This document shows positions 35,113 to 45,972 of a stretch of 64,000 nt of DNA, piece after piece. The first letter of the stretch is position 1; each line of letters opens with the position of its first letter. The notes under the pieces were generated by a model that was given only the letters and a program-made list of their open reading frames with translations, was not told the origin of the DNA and made no database searches. Made by a program: the position numbers and the translations under genes. Source of the DNA: Thelonectria olida (lineage: Eukaryota > Ascomycota > Sordariomycetes > Hypocreales > Nectriaceae); NCBI GenBank assembly GCA_020736575.1, contig JAGPYM010000005.1, positions 62,001 to 126,000 on the forward strand, in the 5' to 3' direction.

Positions 35113-35567
35113 GTTCTTGCAGCGAGCGAGGCGACGGGCGATGGATAGATGAAGATGTCGAAGAAGGATTCGCTTTCCCCCCTCCTCTCGTGAGGGAGCT
35201 GCAAGCTGAGTGTCTGGCTCTTACTCCACGTGACAAGACAAACTCATGCATGCACGCCTCGACACTGCTGCGGCTGCGCGTGCATAAGGTGCTGTTGGTA
35301 GGTATGTTGGATCTTCCAGGCTGCTCCGATGCTCGTCCATCAGCCACGCTGAGACAACGAGGCAAGGGTACTGTACTCGAGAAACCCACCAGGGGGGAGG
35401 GGGACGAGATGGATGGTTGGGGACGGGCAGCAGGTTATTTGTAAGTAAACTGGGGATTGAGAGAAGAGGTAATAGATTCTGGTATTGGATGCCCCACCGC
35501 TACTTGGCTTTGATATACATGCTCGTGAATAGAAATGACATTCATTTGAATGTTTTGTACGGAGTAT

Positions 35568-35585
35568 GAGAGAGAGAGAGAGAGA
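35568..35585 (+). repeat. GA microsatellite
   Basis: About nine GA units, directly after a TACGGAGTA word, in the upstream region of the Zn2Cys6 gene. Confidence 0.85.
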
Positions 35586-36157
35586 CAAGCGAAGCGAGGG
35601 AGAGAGAAAGGGCAACGCAGTGGGAATAACGAGGTGCTGTGACCATTTTTTGTTTTGTTTTCTTTTCTTTTTCTTGGGCGTGGGCTGCATATGTACAGTA
35701 CATGGCAAGCTTCACACGCACGGTACTTGGCAAGCTGGACGATAACTACCTTATGTGTAGGTGAGGTGTGTACTGTACCCAGGTACCTACTTATTCTTAG
35801 TTGTTGAGGGGAGCGATGATCACTTCACGGCTGGCTTGCAGAGCGAGCTGTGCCGCATCGCATTTGTGAGGCTAGACAAGCCACCGGCTCTTTGACCGCT
35901 TCTCTGTTCTGCAGGGTCGAGGCACGTCCTCCATGACGATGAATGCCTCTGTGGTCTTGTTGTTGCGAGCGAGTTCTCTGGTGCTGCAAGATCCCAACGG
36001 TTTGGATATTGAGGTGTATATTTGTGGAACAAAACCGCTGCAGTCAACCGCGGGCTAAGGCCACTACTGCTGTGCTCTGCCGTGAACTGGGATCTTCACT
36101 GATCATCAAGCCATAATCATGGTGCGGGGTTTGTCACGATGCCTCAGATGGATCTAA

Positions 36158-36175
36158 CCCCCCCCCCCCCCCCCC
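36158..36175 (+). repeat. Poly-C tract (18 C)
   Basis: An uninterrupted run of 18 C on the + strand (G on the other), about 610 bp upstream of the secreted-peptide gene. A second, shorter G run (GGGGGGG) follows near 36229. Length may be uncertain in the assembly. Confidence 0.9.
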
Positions 36176-36789
36176 AACCAGAGATGCTCCCTTGTGGCGG
36201 GCTGTTTTTCAGCTACACAGCTCCGATGGGGGGGGGATGGGACATGCAGCCGGAGCCAATCGTGTGTTCAAAGTGTACTGCGTCGACTAGTATCTATGTA
36301 TCCGTACATACATACATGAACCAAATCAGGCTGAGCACTGTCGCCATCACCACCGGGAGAGTCGGATGGCTGGCGCCAAGTCTGGTGGACGCATCTGGAC
36401 TCTCCGCCGAGCCTCAAATCAATTTACTCGGTATTGTCCAATTCGCAAAATATCTCGGCGCTTCATTCACATCCCCTGAAAGCTTCTCCACCAAAATCAA
36501 CCGTCTCGTCGCCGTCTCTCCACCAGTCAGAAGCCTCGAGTTCCGGCCTCCTGAAACTTGGTCCGTCGCGCCCCTGCAACAGATCAGATGGAACAATTCT
36601 TCTCTATTTTCTTCTACCAACTTGACTCTTTTTTTCCTCCTCCCTCTCTCCTCCCTTCTCGTCGTCTGTCTTTATCGCGCAATACAATTTAACTAATTAA
36701 AATCCTTGCTCTCTTTTCGTTCAGCTGGTCTGACTCTATTCATCCTCCTCTCTCGCCTATCGCCAACATCACACCATCCCTCGCCCAAC

Positions 36790-37018
36790 ATGAAGGCCGC
36801 CATCTTCTTCACTCTTCTCTCCTCCGCTGCCTCGCTTGTGTCCGCCGGCATCGTCATCACCCCCATCTTCGGCAATCAGATCGTCCCCAAGAGCTCCGGC
36901 GATTGTCCCTATGGTGTCATCACACCTCAGGGTTGCGGGTAAGCCATCTCTGTCATCCAACCATCGAGATGCAGTCATGTTAACAATTGTCCTCCCAACT
37001 AGGCCGAAGCGTGGTTAA
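36790..37018 (+). CDS. Small secreted peptide, 54-residue precursor
   Basis: Two exons, 36790-36938 and 37003-37018, separated by a 64-nt GT-AG intron (donor GTAAGC, acceptor CAACTAG), give 54 residues. The start MKAAIFFTLLSSAASLVSAG is a textbook secretion signal with likely cleavage after SAG or SA. The mature part is about 34 residues, contains IVITPIFGNQIV and then DCPYGVITPQGCGPKRG, with two Cys 12 residues apart that could form one disulfide loop. The intron splits the Gly codon just after the second Cys. I recall similar DC-x2-GV-x-TP-x-GC endings in short secreted proteins of other Sordariomycetes, but could not check this. The role may be signalling, antimicrobial or effector-like; none is shown. 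A long C/T-rich leader precedes it. A Zn2Cys6 regulator lies upstream and an efflux pump downstream. Confidence 0.7.
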
Positions 37019-37533
37019 ACATGTAAACCGAGCATCCCTTTGTAGCACGAGGGCGTAGATGGGTCCATGGCACGGCGTTTGGAAATTTTGGATACATTCA
37101 CCTGCGACCTTCTCCGAGCAGAGGCGTTAATGTCATATATATATACATCTCTACCAAGTAGACGGGTTCTATTTCATTGTTGCTAGTACAACACATACAT
37201 CAATATACCAAACGCGGCATCGATTAAGTTGGACCGTTGGCACGCTCAAGTCAGCTTCTCTGAACCACGGATCACAGCCATCAAATCCAGTAGACGCATA
37301 GTGTTGTCTTCATATGTATGTACATTCAATGAGGAAATACGCTAGTTCTGTCCACAACGACTTGATTATCGTCGCGTTTTCTATATACAATTTTCTTCCA
37401 AAAACGGACCTGGTCTCCATCAGACATTGTCCAACTTATATATGATTGCACCCATGTGCAAGAGTCGCCTCCATTTCGGATAGAAAAACGCCAGCCCAAA
37501 GACACCTCAGCTTTATATACACACTTGTCGCAG
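37019..37533. other. Convergent 3' intergenic region
   Basis: This 515-bp stretch lies between the secreted-peptide gene (+) and the MFS gene (-). It is A/T-rich, with CATATATATATACATC near 37134-37149, and likely holds both 3' UTRs. No gene is seen. Confidence 0.5.
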
Positions 37534-39585
37534 CTAGGCACGAGAGGAGCTTCCCTCGCCCTGCTCAACTTCTTGCAACGACGTCGTCGAAACTTTGCGG
37601 AATGCAGTGTCTTGCAGACGCTTCGCAACATTGCGAGTCAGGAACTTCTCGACATCGGGCACGAGGCATGCAGCCACGAGGACAATACAGGAAAAGGGAA
37701 TAGTAGCGTAGAATACAATGTGTAGTGACTTGGTGTAGGCCGTCACCAGAGCGCTGCTGACAGCACCTGCGATCGAGGCCGTCATGCCAGGCACTGTCGA
37801 GAAGTCGCCGGCCGTGATGCCCGCGAACAGGGCAGTGAGGGACTCGCTCGGCAGACCAGCATCGGTAGCAGCAGGCGTGACGTACTGGGGAATCTTCTTG
37901 GCCAGCTCGTTGTTGAGCACGGAAACATACAGCGACTGGGCGACAGCACCGCCGAGAGCTCGGATGGAGCCCAGCACACCAGTGGCGAGACCGATATCCT
38001 GAGGGCCCCAGAGTAGCGTCACTCCGGGGACGGCAACGTTTTCGATGTAACCGACCGCAGTGCAGGCAATGGTGCCAAAAGCAATGGTGGCCGCCCAGCG
38101 ATCCTTGTCGAGCGAGGACATGGCAGTGACGAAGCTAAAGATGACGACAGCACATCCAATGACCTGAAGCTTGAGCTTGGGTACGTATGAGATGGCCAAA
38201 CCGGCTGTGGCCTGTCCGAGGAGGACACCGCCGCCGACGACGGAGCTCTGCCAGCCAATCTTCATGCTGTCACTGGTGTAGATGGTCGAGATAATGGTGG
38301 GCCAGAGAACAGTCAGGGAGTAGTAAACCATGGATGCAACGGTGGCGCAGGCGACAATGGCAACGAAGCCAATGTTCTTGAAGACGCGGGGAGGCATGAG
38401 GGGCTGGACATGGCAGAAGAAGCCCTCTGTGTCGAAGAGTCAGTCATCGGCAGAGATCGGCACGGGGGAAGCAAGGAAACATACCATAGATGAAGAAGCC
38501 CGCCATAGTCACGATACCGATGATCAGAGTGCAGAGGACCTCGGCGCTCGTCCAGGGGTAAGAGGTGCCGCCCCAGGAGAGGCCGATGAGGAACAGAACG
38601 CTGCCAGAAATGAAAAGGAAGATGCCAATCCAGTCGAGCTCCTTGGTCTGCTGCATGCGCGTCTTTCCGACGTGGAGCTGCTCAAATGTGGGCGGGTGGT
38701 ACAGGGACTGGTACAGACCGAGAGTGATGACGCTGAGGATGATGCCGATGTAGTAACTCCAGCGCCAGCCAGCAGCCGTGTTCTCGATCAGACTGCGGGC
38801 AATGACGGGGCCGAAGACGGCAAAGGGCAAAGAGGTCATGAAGACGAAGCCGATGATGGGACCGCGGTGTTTGTTGGGCACGAGCTCGCCGAGGACGATG
38901 CCGAACGAGAGCTGGCCAGCAGCCGCGATGCCGTTGCAACCGTTGGAGGCGATGAGCATGCCGACGTTCTTCGCAGTGGCGCCGAGGATGCATCCGATGA
39001 GTCCCAAGATAGTTGTGCCCAGGACCATCCACTTGCGGCCGTAGAGATCTGATAGACGACCGACCAGGAGGAAGCCAATGGAGGATCCCATGGTCCAGAT
39101 GGTCGCTACCCAGTTGATGTCGGCCGAGGGGCCAATGTCGGCGTTGATAAGGGTTCTGGTGGACGATTGCTTGTCAGTGACCGGGCCTTGATCAAAGCGA
39201 ATCAATCAATCTTCGACAAGATAGATACGTACAGGGTGTTAGCAGGGAGCACCCAGCCCAGGTAGGCACAGATGCTGGCGAGGGATTGAGCCTGTCGACC
39301 GTGTTAGTCCTCGAAGTCTTTGTGATGATATCGCACTGAAAGTCGTAGGAGACGAACCGCGAGAGTGCCGAGAAACTGAGGGCTTGTGTAGTATCCATCG
39401 GGCATCTTGTCGAAATCACCACCGAGGGCATGCTTGTCGATATACTCGACAGTGCCGTCGACGCCTACGACCTTTTCCGTGTCGGTCGGGGCGTCCGACG
39501 AGCGAGGAGAGCTGGGTTCCTCATTGTTGAAGGTCTCGATCGGCTGCTGCTTTTCGATCCGGCCATCAGCCGAGCGTAGAGACAT
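37534..39585 (-). CDS. MFS efflux transporter, TRI12-like
   Basis: Four minus-strand exons, 39585-39358, 39291-39233, 39155-38485 and 38426-37534, with introns of 66, 77 and 58 nt, give 616 residues in phase. A hydrophilic N-terminus of about 75 residues precedes many hydrophobic spans, consistent with a 14-span proton antiporter. The motif after span 2 reads GRLSDLYGRKWM, the MFS signature GxLxDxxGRR-type loop. The neighbouring text (TLINADIGPSADINWVAT, then GQLSFGIVLGELVPNKHRGP) is that of the TRI12/siderophore-transporter group. TRI12 itself exports trichothecenes and relatives export siderophores or other metabolites. No biosynthetic gene for a metabolite is visible within this window, so the substrate is unknown. 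Proteins of this type sit in the plasma or vacuolar membrane. The gene converges on the secreted-peptide gene. Confidence 0.88.
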
Positions 39586-42500
39586 GGTGGCAGCGAGGAA
39601 GAAGCCTTGTCTCTTGAGTGTTGTTGTTCACCCTGGACTGTAAGCCAACGACACCGGGTCAGAGTGGCTTGTAGTTGATGAGAGGGAGACGAGCGAACGA
39701 ATGGATTGTTCCTTGAATTAATTAACGGGCTGATCAGAAACCAGATCGACAGGTCCAAGAGGGACCATCGAGGAGGTTTATGTATGTTCCCAAGCCCGTC
39801 CACTCTAGTAGGGGGCGTGCGGGCGTGCTCGAAGGAATGCCCACGACAGCAAGATCCATGAGCCTTGAGCCATTAGCAAACTGATCCCCAAACAAGCTCG
39901 ATGGAGTGCAACAACAAACGACCCATGGAACCACCGCCCGCTGTCTTCCATGTCTGGGCTGGGATGGCGGGCGCCCCATCCGGGTCGCGTTGAGCGTGGG
40001 GCCGCCCAGCGAGACTAACGTTAGCAGAACGAGGCCCTGGAAGAGTTGCTGGAGCCCTAAAGGTCGTCCCCAGGAAATCCGGGGCCTTTCGATTTGAGTG
40101 AAGAAGGGAGCCTGGCGGGGGGGGGGGGGAGGTGGAGGTCCCTTTCTTGGTGGAGCTGGTTAGGCCCAGGACGACGACCTCTTGATGCAGACCACTTGGT
40201 CAGATAGCTGAGGAGAGCAGTATCTAATACATGATATCGTACTGTAATGGCTGTATCTTTGCGGTAGTGGGAACAGGGAGAGAGTTATGTGCATAGTATG
40301 TCTCGACAGGGGGGCTTCAAGTCTATGTACGTACGACAACGAGGTCATCGAGGCACTACACACTTCCCAGCCTCACGCCCAAGTTGCTAGGGACAAAGTC
40401 AAGCCAGTCAGTCGTCATTTCTCACCACGAGACTCTATTCTCAGAATGTCGGTCTGTACAATGTGTGTTTATTCATGGTGTTGCGGCTGAAATCCCAACA
40501 ACCAACACAAACTGCCAGCTGGGCATCTGCGCCTCAATCCATCCCAACGCTGCGGCGCTGCCACGAGTGCAACTCGGGACACAACCAACGCGTCAACAAG
40601 ACCCGAAACCCATCGTGATGGATCGACTCAAGCACTTTGCCCCGAGCAGCGGCCGGTCGAAGGAACATGACTCGAACTGTCGCCATGCCCTCCCTTGACT
40701 TGCGAACCCCTTGAGGCCCCTATTGGCTGCTGCTGCAAAAGGATGCAGCTGTGTCGTCCGGGTTCAGCAAAAGAGGCGATGTGACAGAAGGGAAGGGATC
40801 GAGGCCTGGGCTGACAAGGCTGCCTTTGAACCAACAGAAGACGCTATTTTGGCTGCAGTTTTTATCCCCGACACCGAACCATCCCGTCGTCGTAACAAAG
40901 TGTCAGCTAACTGAGGGCGAGCCAGTGCCCGAGACTATCGCCATCCCAGGCTTAGTTGCGGTTGATGGGAACAACAGCTCATCTCTCCTCTTCTCCCCAT
41001 TCATCTGACATGAACATTGACACGGCAAGGCAAAGCAAAGAATTGCGTCTTCTCTCTCTCTCCTCCAGTCTTCTTTTCCAGGGGTTCTCTCGGCAGCAGG
41101 ATATCAATACCCGGCCCTAGACCCTTGAATTACATGGATAGCCTGCCCCAGCTTGCACTGGACATCCCTGCCCCATGGCCAGCTGTTAGTCCCTCTACTA
41201 TCCCTTCCTTTAGCGGCCGTACTGCTGCTGTGAGAAAGTACGTAAAAACGACAGAATTCGGCTGCGCGTATAATGCAACCTTCTGTTGGTTATGAGAGCC
41301 AACAAGCCAAGGTCCCCCGGCACATGCGTCCGGTTTCAGACGCGAGAATGCAGCTTGGCAGGGCGGCATCGAAGAGGAACAAGAGAGAGAGCGTTGGTGA
41401 GTAAGTGGGAGTCTTTTTCTCTTCGTTTATCCTCCAACTTCAAATAAACAAGATCGTTCCCCCGCGAGACGTTATCCGGCTGACCCACGATGATCATAAC
41501 GGCGAGGGATCTATCTCACCATGATGCGCAGATCATCTATCCCCCTCCTCCTTTTCCCTCAACCCATAGTCCCACTCCCCACAGCACTTGGGAAGACGAG
41601 AACTGGCTGTAGATCCGCCCACAATGATGGACGAAATCGACAACAGCCCCTCGAGATCCCTCACGCCACACTGGGCCGCCGCGAAGCCCGCCCCCGGTCC
41701 CGGGTTCCAATTTTGCCAGAGCCGGGATGGTCCCTGGCTTCGTTTCTTCTCTCCATTTGCCAGAAGCCCTCGAGAACCCATGTGGCGATCCGGGGGGGGC
41801 CTGGAGGGAAACGGGGATGGCTGCTCGACGTTCCCTGAACAACGTCGGGCTTCCAGGTCTCTCGACAGTGTTGCCCTCGCCTACTGTAAACTCACCACGC
41901 AACTGACTTCTTCTTCTTCGCCGACCAGGTTGCCCCCTGGCTTTTCCGGCGACTATCGCGCAGTCGAGCATCCCTCCAGTTGTGCATTGGCTCATCTTGG
42001 TCGTATCTCAGCACAGACTTGCCGGTCCGCTCTCTTCCCTTCTCTACATTGGGCGATCGATCGAAAATCCCATCGTTCAGACGGGTCTCTCAAGAGAAGA
42101 GCGCTGATCTCTGTTCTTTTTCTTTTTCCACGTTTACCAACAAGCCGCAGATCCTTGGGAACGTCTGTTACAGGTGTGGGGGGAAGAGAATCCTTTTCTA
42201 TATATACCGGCAGCCAGCTCAGCAACGTTTGCAGGCATTGCGCCGCCTGCACTGCCGTGCTTGCATCTTCTTACTACGTAGTAGAGCCAACAGTCGTTTC
42301 AAACCTCGTCTCCTCTTTTGCCGGCGTTATCGAGCCCGGGCCCGCCGCGGCCCGTTGTCGTAAAGCAAAGGCAACGCCTCTCGGCTGTCGTTTTCTGGCC
42401 GAACAAGGCATGTAACTTCCCATGCCGGGCAGGGATCGTACAGAGTTCTCTGCGAGAGAAGGTAAAACTGGCCACCGTGGGCCGCCATCCCTCGTTATTG

Positions 42501-45500
42501 GGCTGTCAGGTCCGGGGTTCGACGTGCCCGTCACACTTTTGTAACAGTCTAGACCTGCGAGCCACGACAGGCATCCCTCCTTCGCTTTGCCGACCTGTTT
42601 GTCTTTGCTCACTGCATGATTCGAGGCGTGAGTCGTATCAGCGACGCTTCTATCTACTGTACTTCGTACATACTTCGTACATGCACCACGAACACCCATA
42701 GGACGCGGCCCTGGAAGCCACATGCTCAGCAGGGGTGGAGGAGTGGTCGATGGTCAATCCATAACTGTTGCTGCCGGTGCGCCACCGTAGACGACGCATC
42801 CTTCCTCTGTCTACTCCGTATATCCATGTTCGATCGCGGAGACGCATGCCAGGCCGGCTGATTTATCTAGCATTATTTATCTGGCATTGCCTGTACAAGG
42901 CCCTTCCTTGTGCATAGCAAAAGCAACTTGCTGCAGATTATGCAGCCTCTAGGCGAAGGCCAAGTAATACAACATCTCCTGCATTCGCCTAACACTGGTC
43001 CCCTTTATCGACCCAAGCCTTTGGGCTCTGTCATGAGGCTGGCAGTTATGCGGCGCAGTTGCAGAGACAAGTCAGTATCGAAATTTGAATCCGACAACGC
43101 TGCCTATCAAGCGGCTGCCATCTCCAACTACAAGCCAGACCGCCTTGATGATGAGCCAGCATCTTCTCCTCCCGCCCCAAGTCATTTTCGTAGCCCGTCT
43201 AACCCTGGCTTGCAAATCCATGCCAGCTGGATCATTGGCTCGCAACCCAGCCTGGGGGTAAGAACAAGAACGCAGACCTGAAGCCGAGAGGAGTCTGCAG
43301 CCAAGACGGCGCACAGTTAGATATCGCCGGTGTAACCCAAGCGCCTCTCATCTGATGCCCGTCCCTGCTATCAACGAGAGAGCTGAGAACGAAAGTGTTT
43401 CGTTACCCCACGGAGTGAGTCGGTCTTCGAACGATCTTCCCGCGAGGGCCCCTCATCACCGTCGTCTTTCAAACATGCTCGCGCCACTTGCCGTCGCCAT
43501 CGATGATGCTTCGTCGCTTAGGTTACATCTAGGGTGTTGGAGAACTGAGGTAGTATTGCGTATCCGACCTATTCTCGGTTCTCCCCGTGGGAAGGCCCTT
43601 GCCCTGGAGCGAAACCAGTGCCCCTTGCACTTTGAAGACCCTATGTCACCAAACGACAAGGAAACGAACGACATGACTTTTGCAAAACTCAGAGACACTC
43701 ATCATTTCAAGCCACCATGACTCGGGGGCAAACTCCTATTGCAGCAGCCCAAAGTGCCGGGCGATGGCTAAATGCACCCAGCACTCGGCAATGACCAGAT
43801 GGAAGCCTGGACCCTTGCCCCATGTCCACGGACGCCAAGGGGTTTGCATATGCCACGGAACGGCCTCCTTGGGGTCAGACGAGGAGAGCCCGAAAACAGG
43901 CAGCCGTCTTTCGGAGCTGAACGACCGTTGACCGGCTGGTGACGAGCTTCTGGGGGTTGATGAGCACTCTCGCATGCTTGAATGGATCGATGTTACATTC
44001 ATCTTATCGAAGAAAGTACGCGTGGAGAGCGCATCTTGACGCTCTTGTAATCGTGCCTACAAAGCACGCTCTCTTGCCACCCTGAACCACCCAAGATAGC
44101 ATACTGATGCAAGAGAAAGGGGGTATCACTAGAACCTCCCAAGTGGCCAGATCAGTGCCGTTTGGCAGGTTCAGTAACACGATGAACCAACAGCCTTCCA
44201 GAGTCCTGGCACCACTTCGATGCATCGAGATGCCGCCGAGTGCGCCGTGAGCTCGGAGCATTAAACGAAATCGTCCGTGAGGGATAGCAAACAGAAACTA
44301 TCCAAGTCTGTGCGAATGGCCTCGATATTGAGGTAACATCGGTTGAAGCCACAATTGCTTGTTCCCCCAGGCCAATATCCAGGCAATATATCGGGCTATC
44401 CAAGGCGAATCCTAGATGATTCGATGCTGCATGGCGAAGCGAATTGTTTCTGCGGGTTGTCAATGCGAGAGCGAAATCTTTATAGACTTACCGTAAGATT
44501 CAGCTCGCGTACAAGGATTTCGATTTAAGTGGCAATCTCGGCCGCCATTAGATTGCAATTGCTTGTATTTGACTTCTTACTCGTCAATTGACATGGCACC
44601 TCGGAGATTGCTCACACGTCTCCCTTGACGCAGGTAACTCAGCATGTATTCTAGTTGTTCAAGTCAGGTTAGTCCATACAGTCAAGCTTCCGTGGGATTG
44701 AAACCGCCTTGAGGCCTCACTCATAAAGTCACAACGTATCATTGACAAGCGAGTGTTACGATTTACTCGGGGGGGTTGAAGGTTCGTTTTTCTGGGTAAG
44801 CACGCGAAAGGTCGGAATATGCTCAAACAACGAACATATTCAATGCCAATCTTGCAAAATCCCAATAGTTATTATGCCATCTCTCTCAGGTCGAACAAAT
44901 ACCAATCCGGTCATGATATATGATCCACACGATCTCCAATCGCCGGCATGTCCTTGTTGCTCGGTAGAGTGTTACCCTATAGGGAGACTAAATCTTGGTT
45001 CCAAGGGCCACAAACCGTATCAACTCTCATAAACGAGAACTGAACACTATTTATGAATGAAAAATGAGCTCCATATTCAATCAACTTTCGTCATCATGAC
45101 GTTCGGCGAAAGGAGAAGCCCAGCCTTGGGGGTTGATGAGATTGTTGACTGGGAGCAAACTGGCAACTCTCACATTCCAGCACTTCGAAGCAAGCTATGA
45201 TGATAGCTCAGTTTGCATTAAATTCAAGCGAATGAGGAATAAGGGTAATACATTCGCAACAGTCTTCAGATTCGATGCATCCTATACGAGAGTCTTTCTC
45301 TGGGCTGTTCTGTGTCCATGATGTCAGTGACTAGAGCGATTTGAGTGTGCGAATCGAACCCGGAAATAGAATATTTATTAGTTAAACTAGACGTAGCTCT
45401 ACTTGAGTCAAGCCGCACTAAACGACTAATTTGGTTACGACTTGTGTGGCCGGACTCTCAACAGCCGGTTTCATGAGTTATTACGGGGGCACGGAAGTGT

Positions 45501-45972
45501 CACTCTCCTCGAGAAGCCGTCTTGCCCGTGTATGATCGTCAGGATGCGAAACGCACGGAACAATGGGGCCTCAAATTATCACATTGCTGATACCGCCTTT
45601 CGTTAGACGGCATTTGCCGGACTCTCGCATTTTGAACAACACAGGAAATGAATTTCTATACAGAGCTATCATGTTGCGTATCCTTGGGTAGGAACTAATC
45701 TACCTACTCAACGACAGAAACATAGATATCAAAACATCATATGAGGCTGCTCCCTACAACCACATCTAGGCCCGTCTCTGAGCCCGGAAATTAGTACAAG
45801 ACCCCCCAACACCATCCCAGGCTTCCATTCGCGGCGTGAACACATCGTAAGCTATGGCGCGAAGCCATTGTATTTCCCAGGCCGACACTGCGGCAGTCAA
45901 AAGGTGCTTCGGGCCTCCTGTGCCGTCAGACCAGCGATTGCTGCAGCATGCATGCCTCGGCGTTTTTTTCGT
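39586..45972. other. Gene-poor 6.4 kb
   Basis: No coding region I can support. The first few hundred bases are the MFS promoter. A 13-G run lies at 40117-40129. From 41400 to 42400 the + strand is C/T- and C-rich with a long but biased-free open frame, listed under rejected. The segment 42658-42683 has two TACTTCGTAC words and 42812-42820 a TACTCCGTA. From about 44000 the DNA becomes A/T-richer; a vague tRNA T-arm-like string near 45350 does not fold. Decayed repeats or a lncRNA are possible. Confidence 0.45.
40117..40129 (+). repeat. Poly-G tract (13 G)
   Basis: An uninterrupted run of 13 G upstream of the MFS gene. Confidence 0.9.

Larger units (their letters stand above)
35113..36789. other. 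Divergent intergenic region with C tract and GA repeat
   Basis: The left part is the promoter of the Zn2Cys6 gene. It contains a TACGGAGTA word (35558-35566), a GA microsatellite (35568-35585), and an 18-base C run (36158-36175). From about 36590 to 36789 the + strand is strongly C/T-rich, ending in an A/C-rich string before the ATG of the secreted-peptide gene. TTCAG near 36720 could be a leader-intron acceptor. No further gene is supported. Confidence 0.5.

Noticed and set aside
41588..42415. 275-codon + strand frame in the gene-poor block
   Set aside because: Composition is Ser/Arg/Pro-rich with no third-position bias, no recognisable domain, and overlapping frames of similar length on both strands.
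45340..45425. tRNA-like string on the minus strand (GGTTCGATTC and a GTAGAGC-like D-arm)
   Set aside because: The T-stem does not pair beyond one or two bases and no acceptor stem closes; at most a decayed tRNA.
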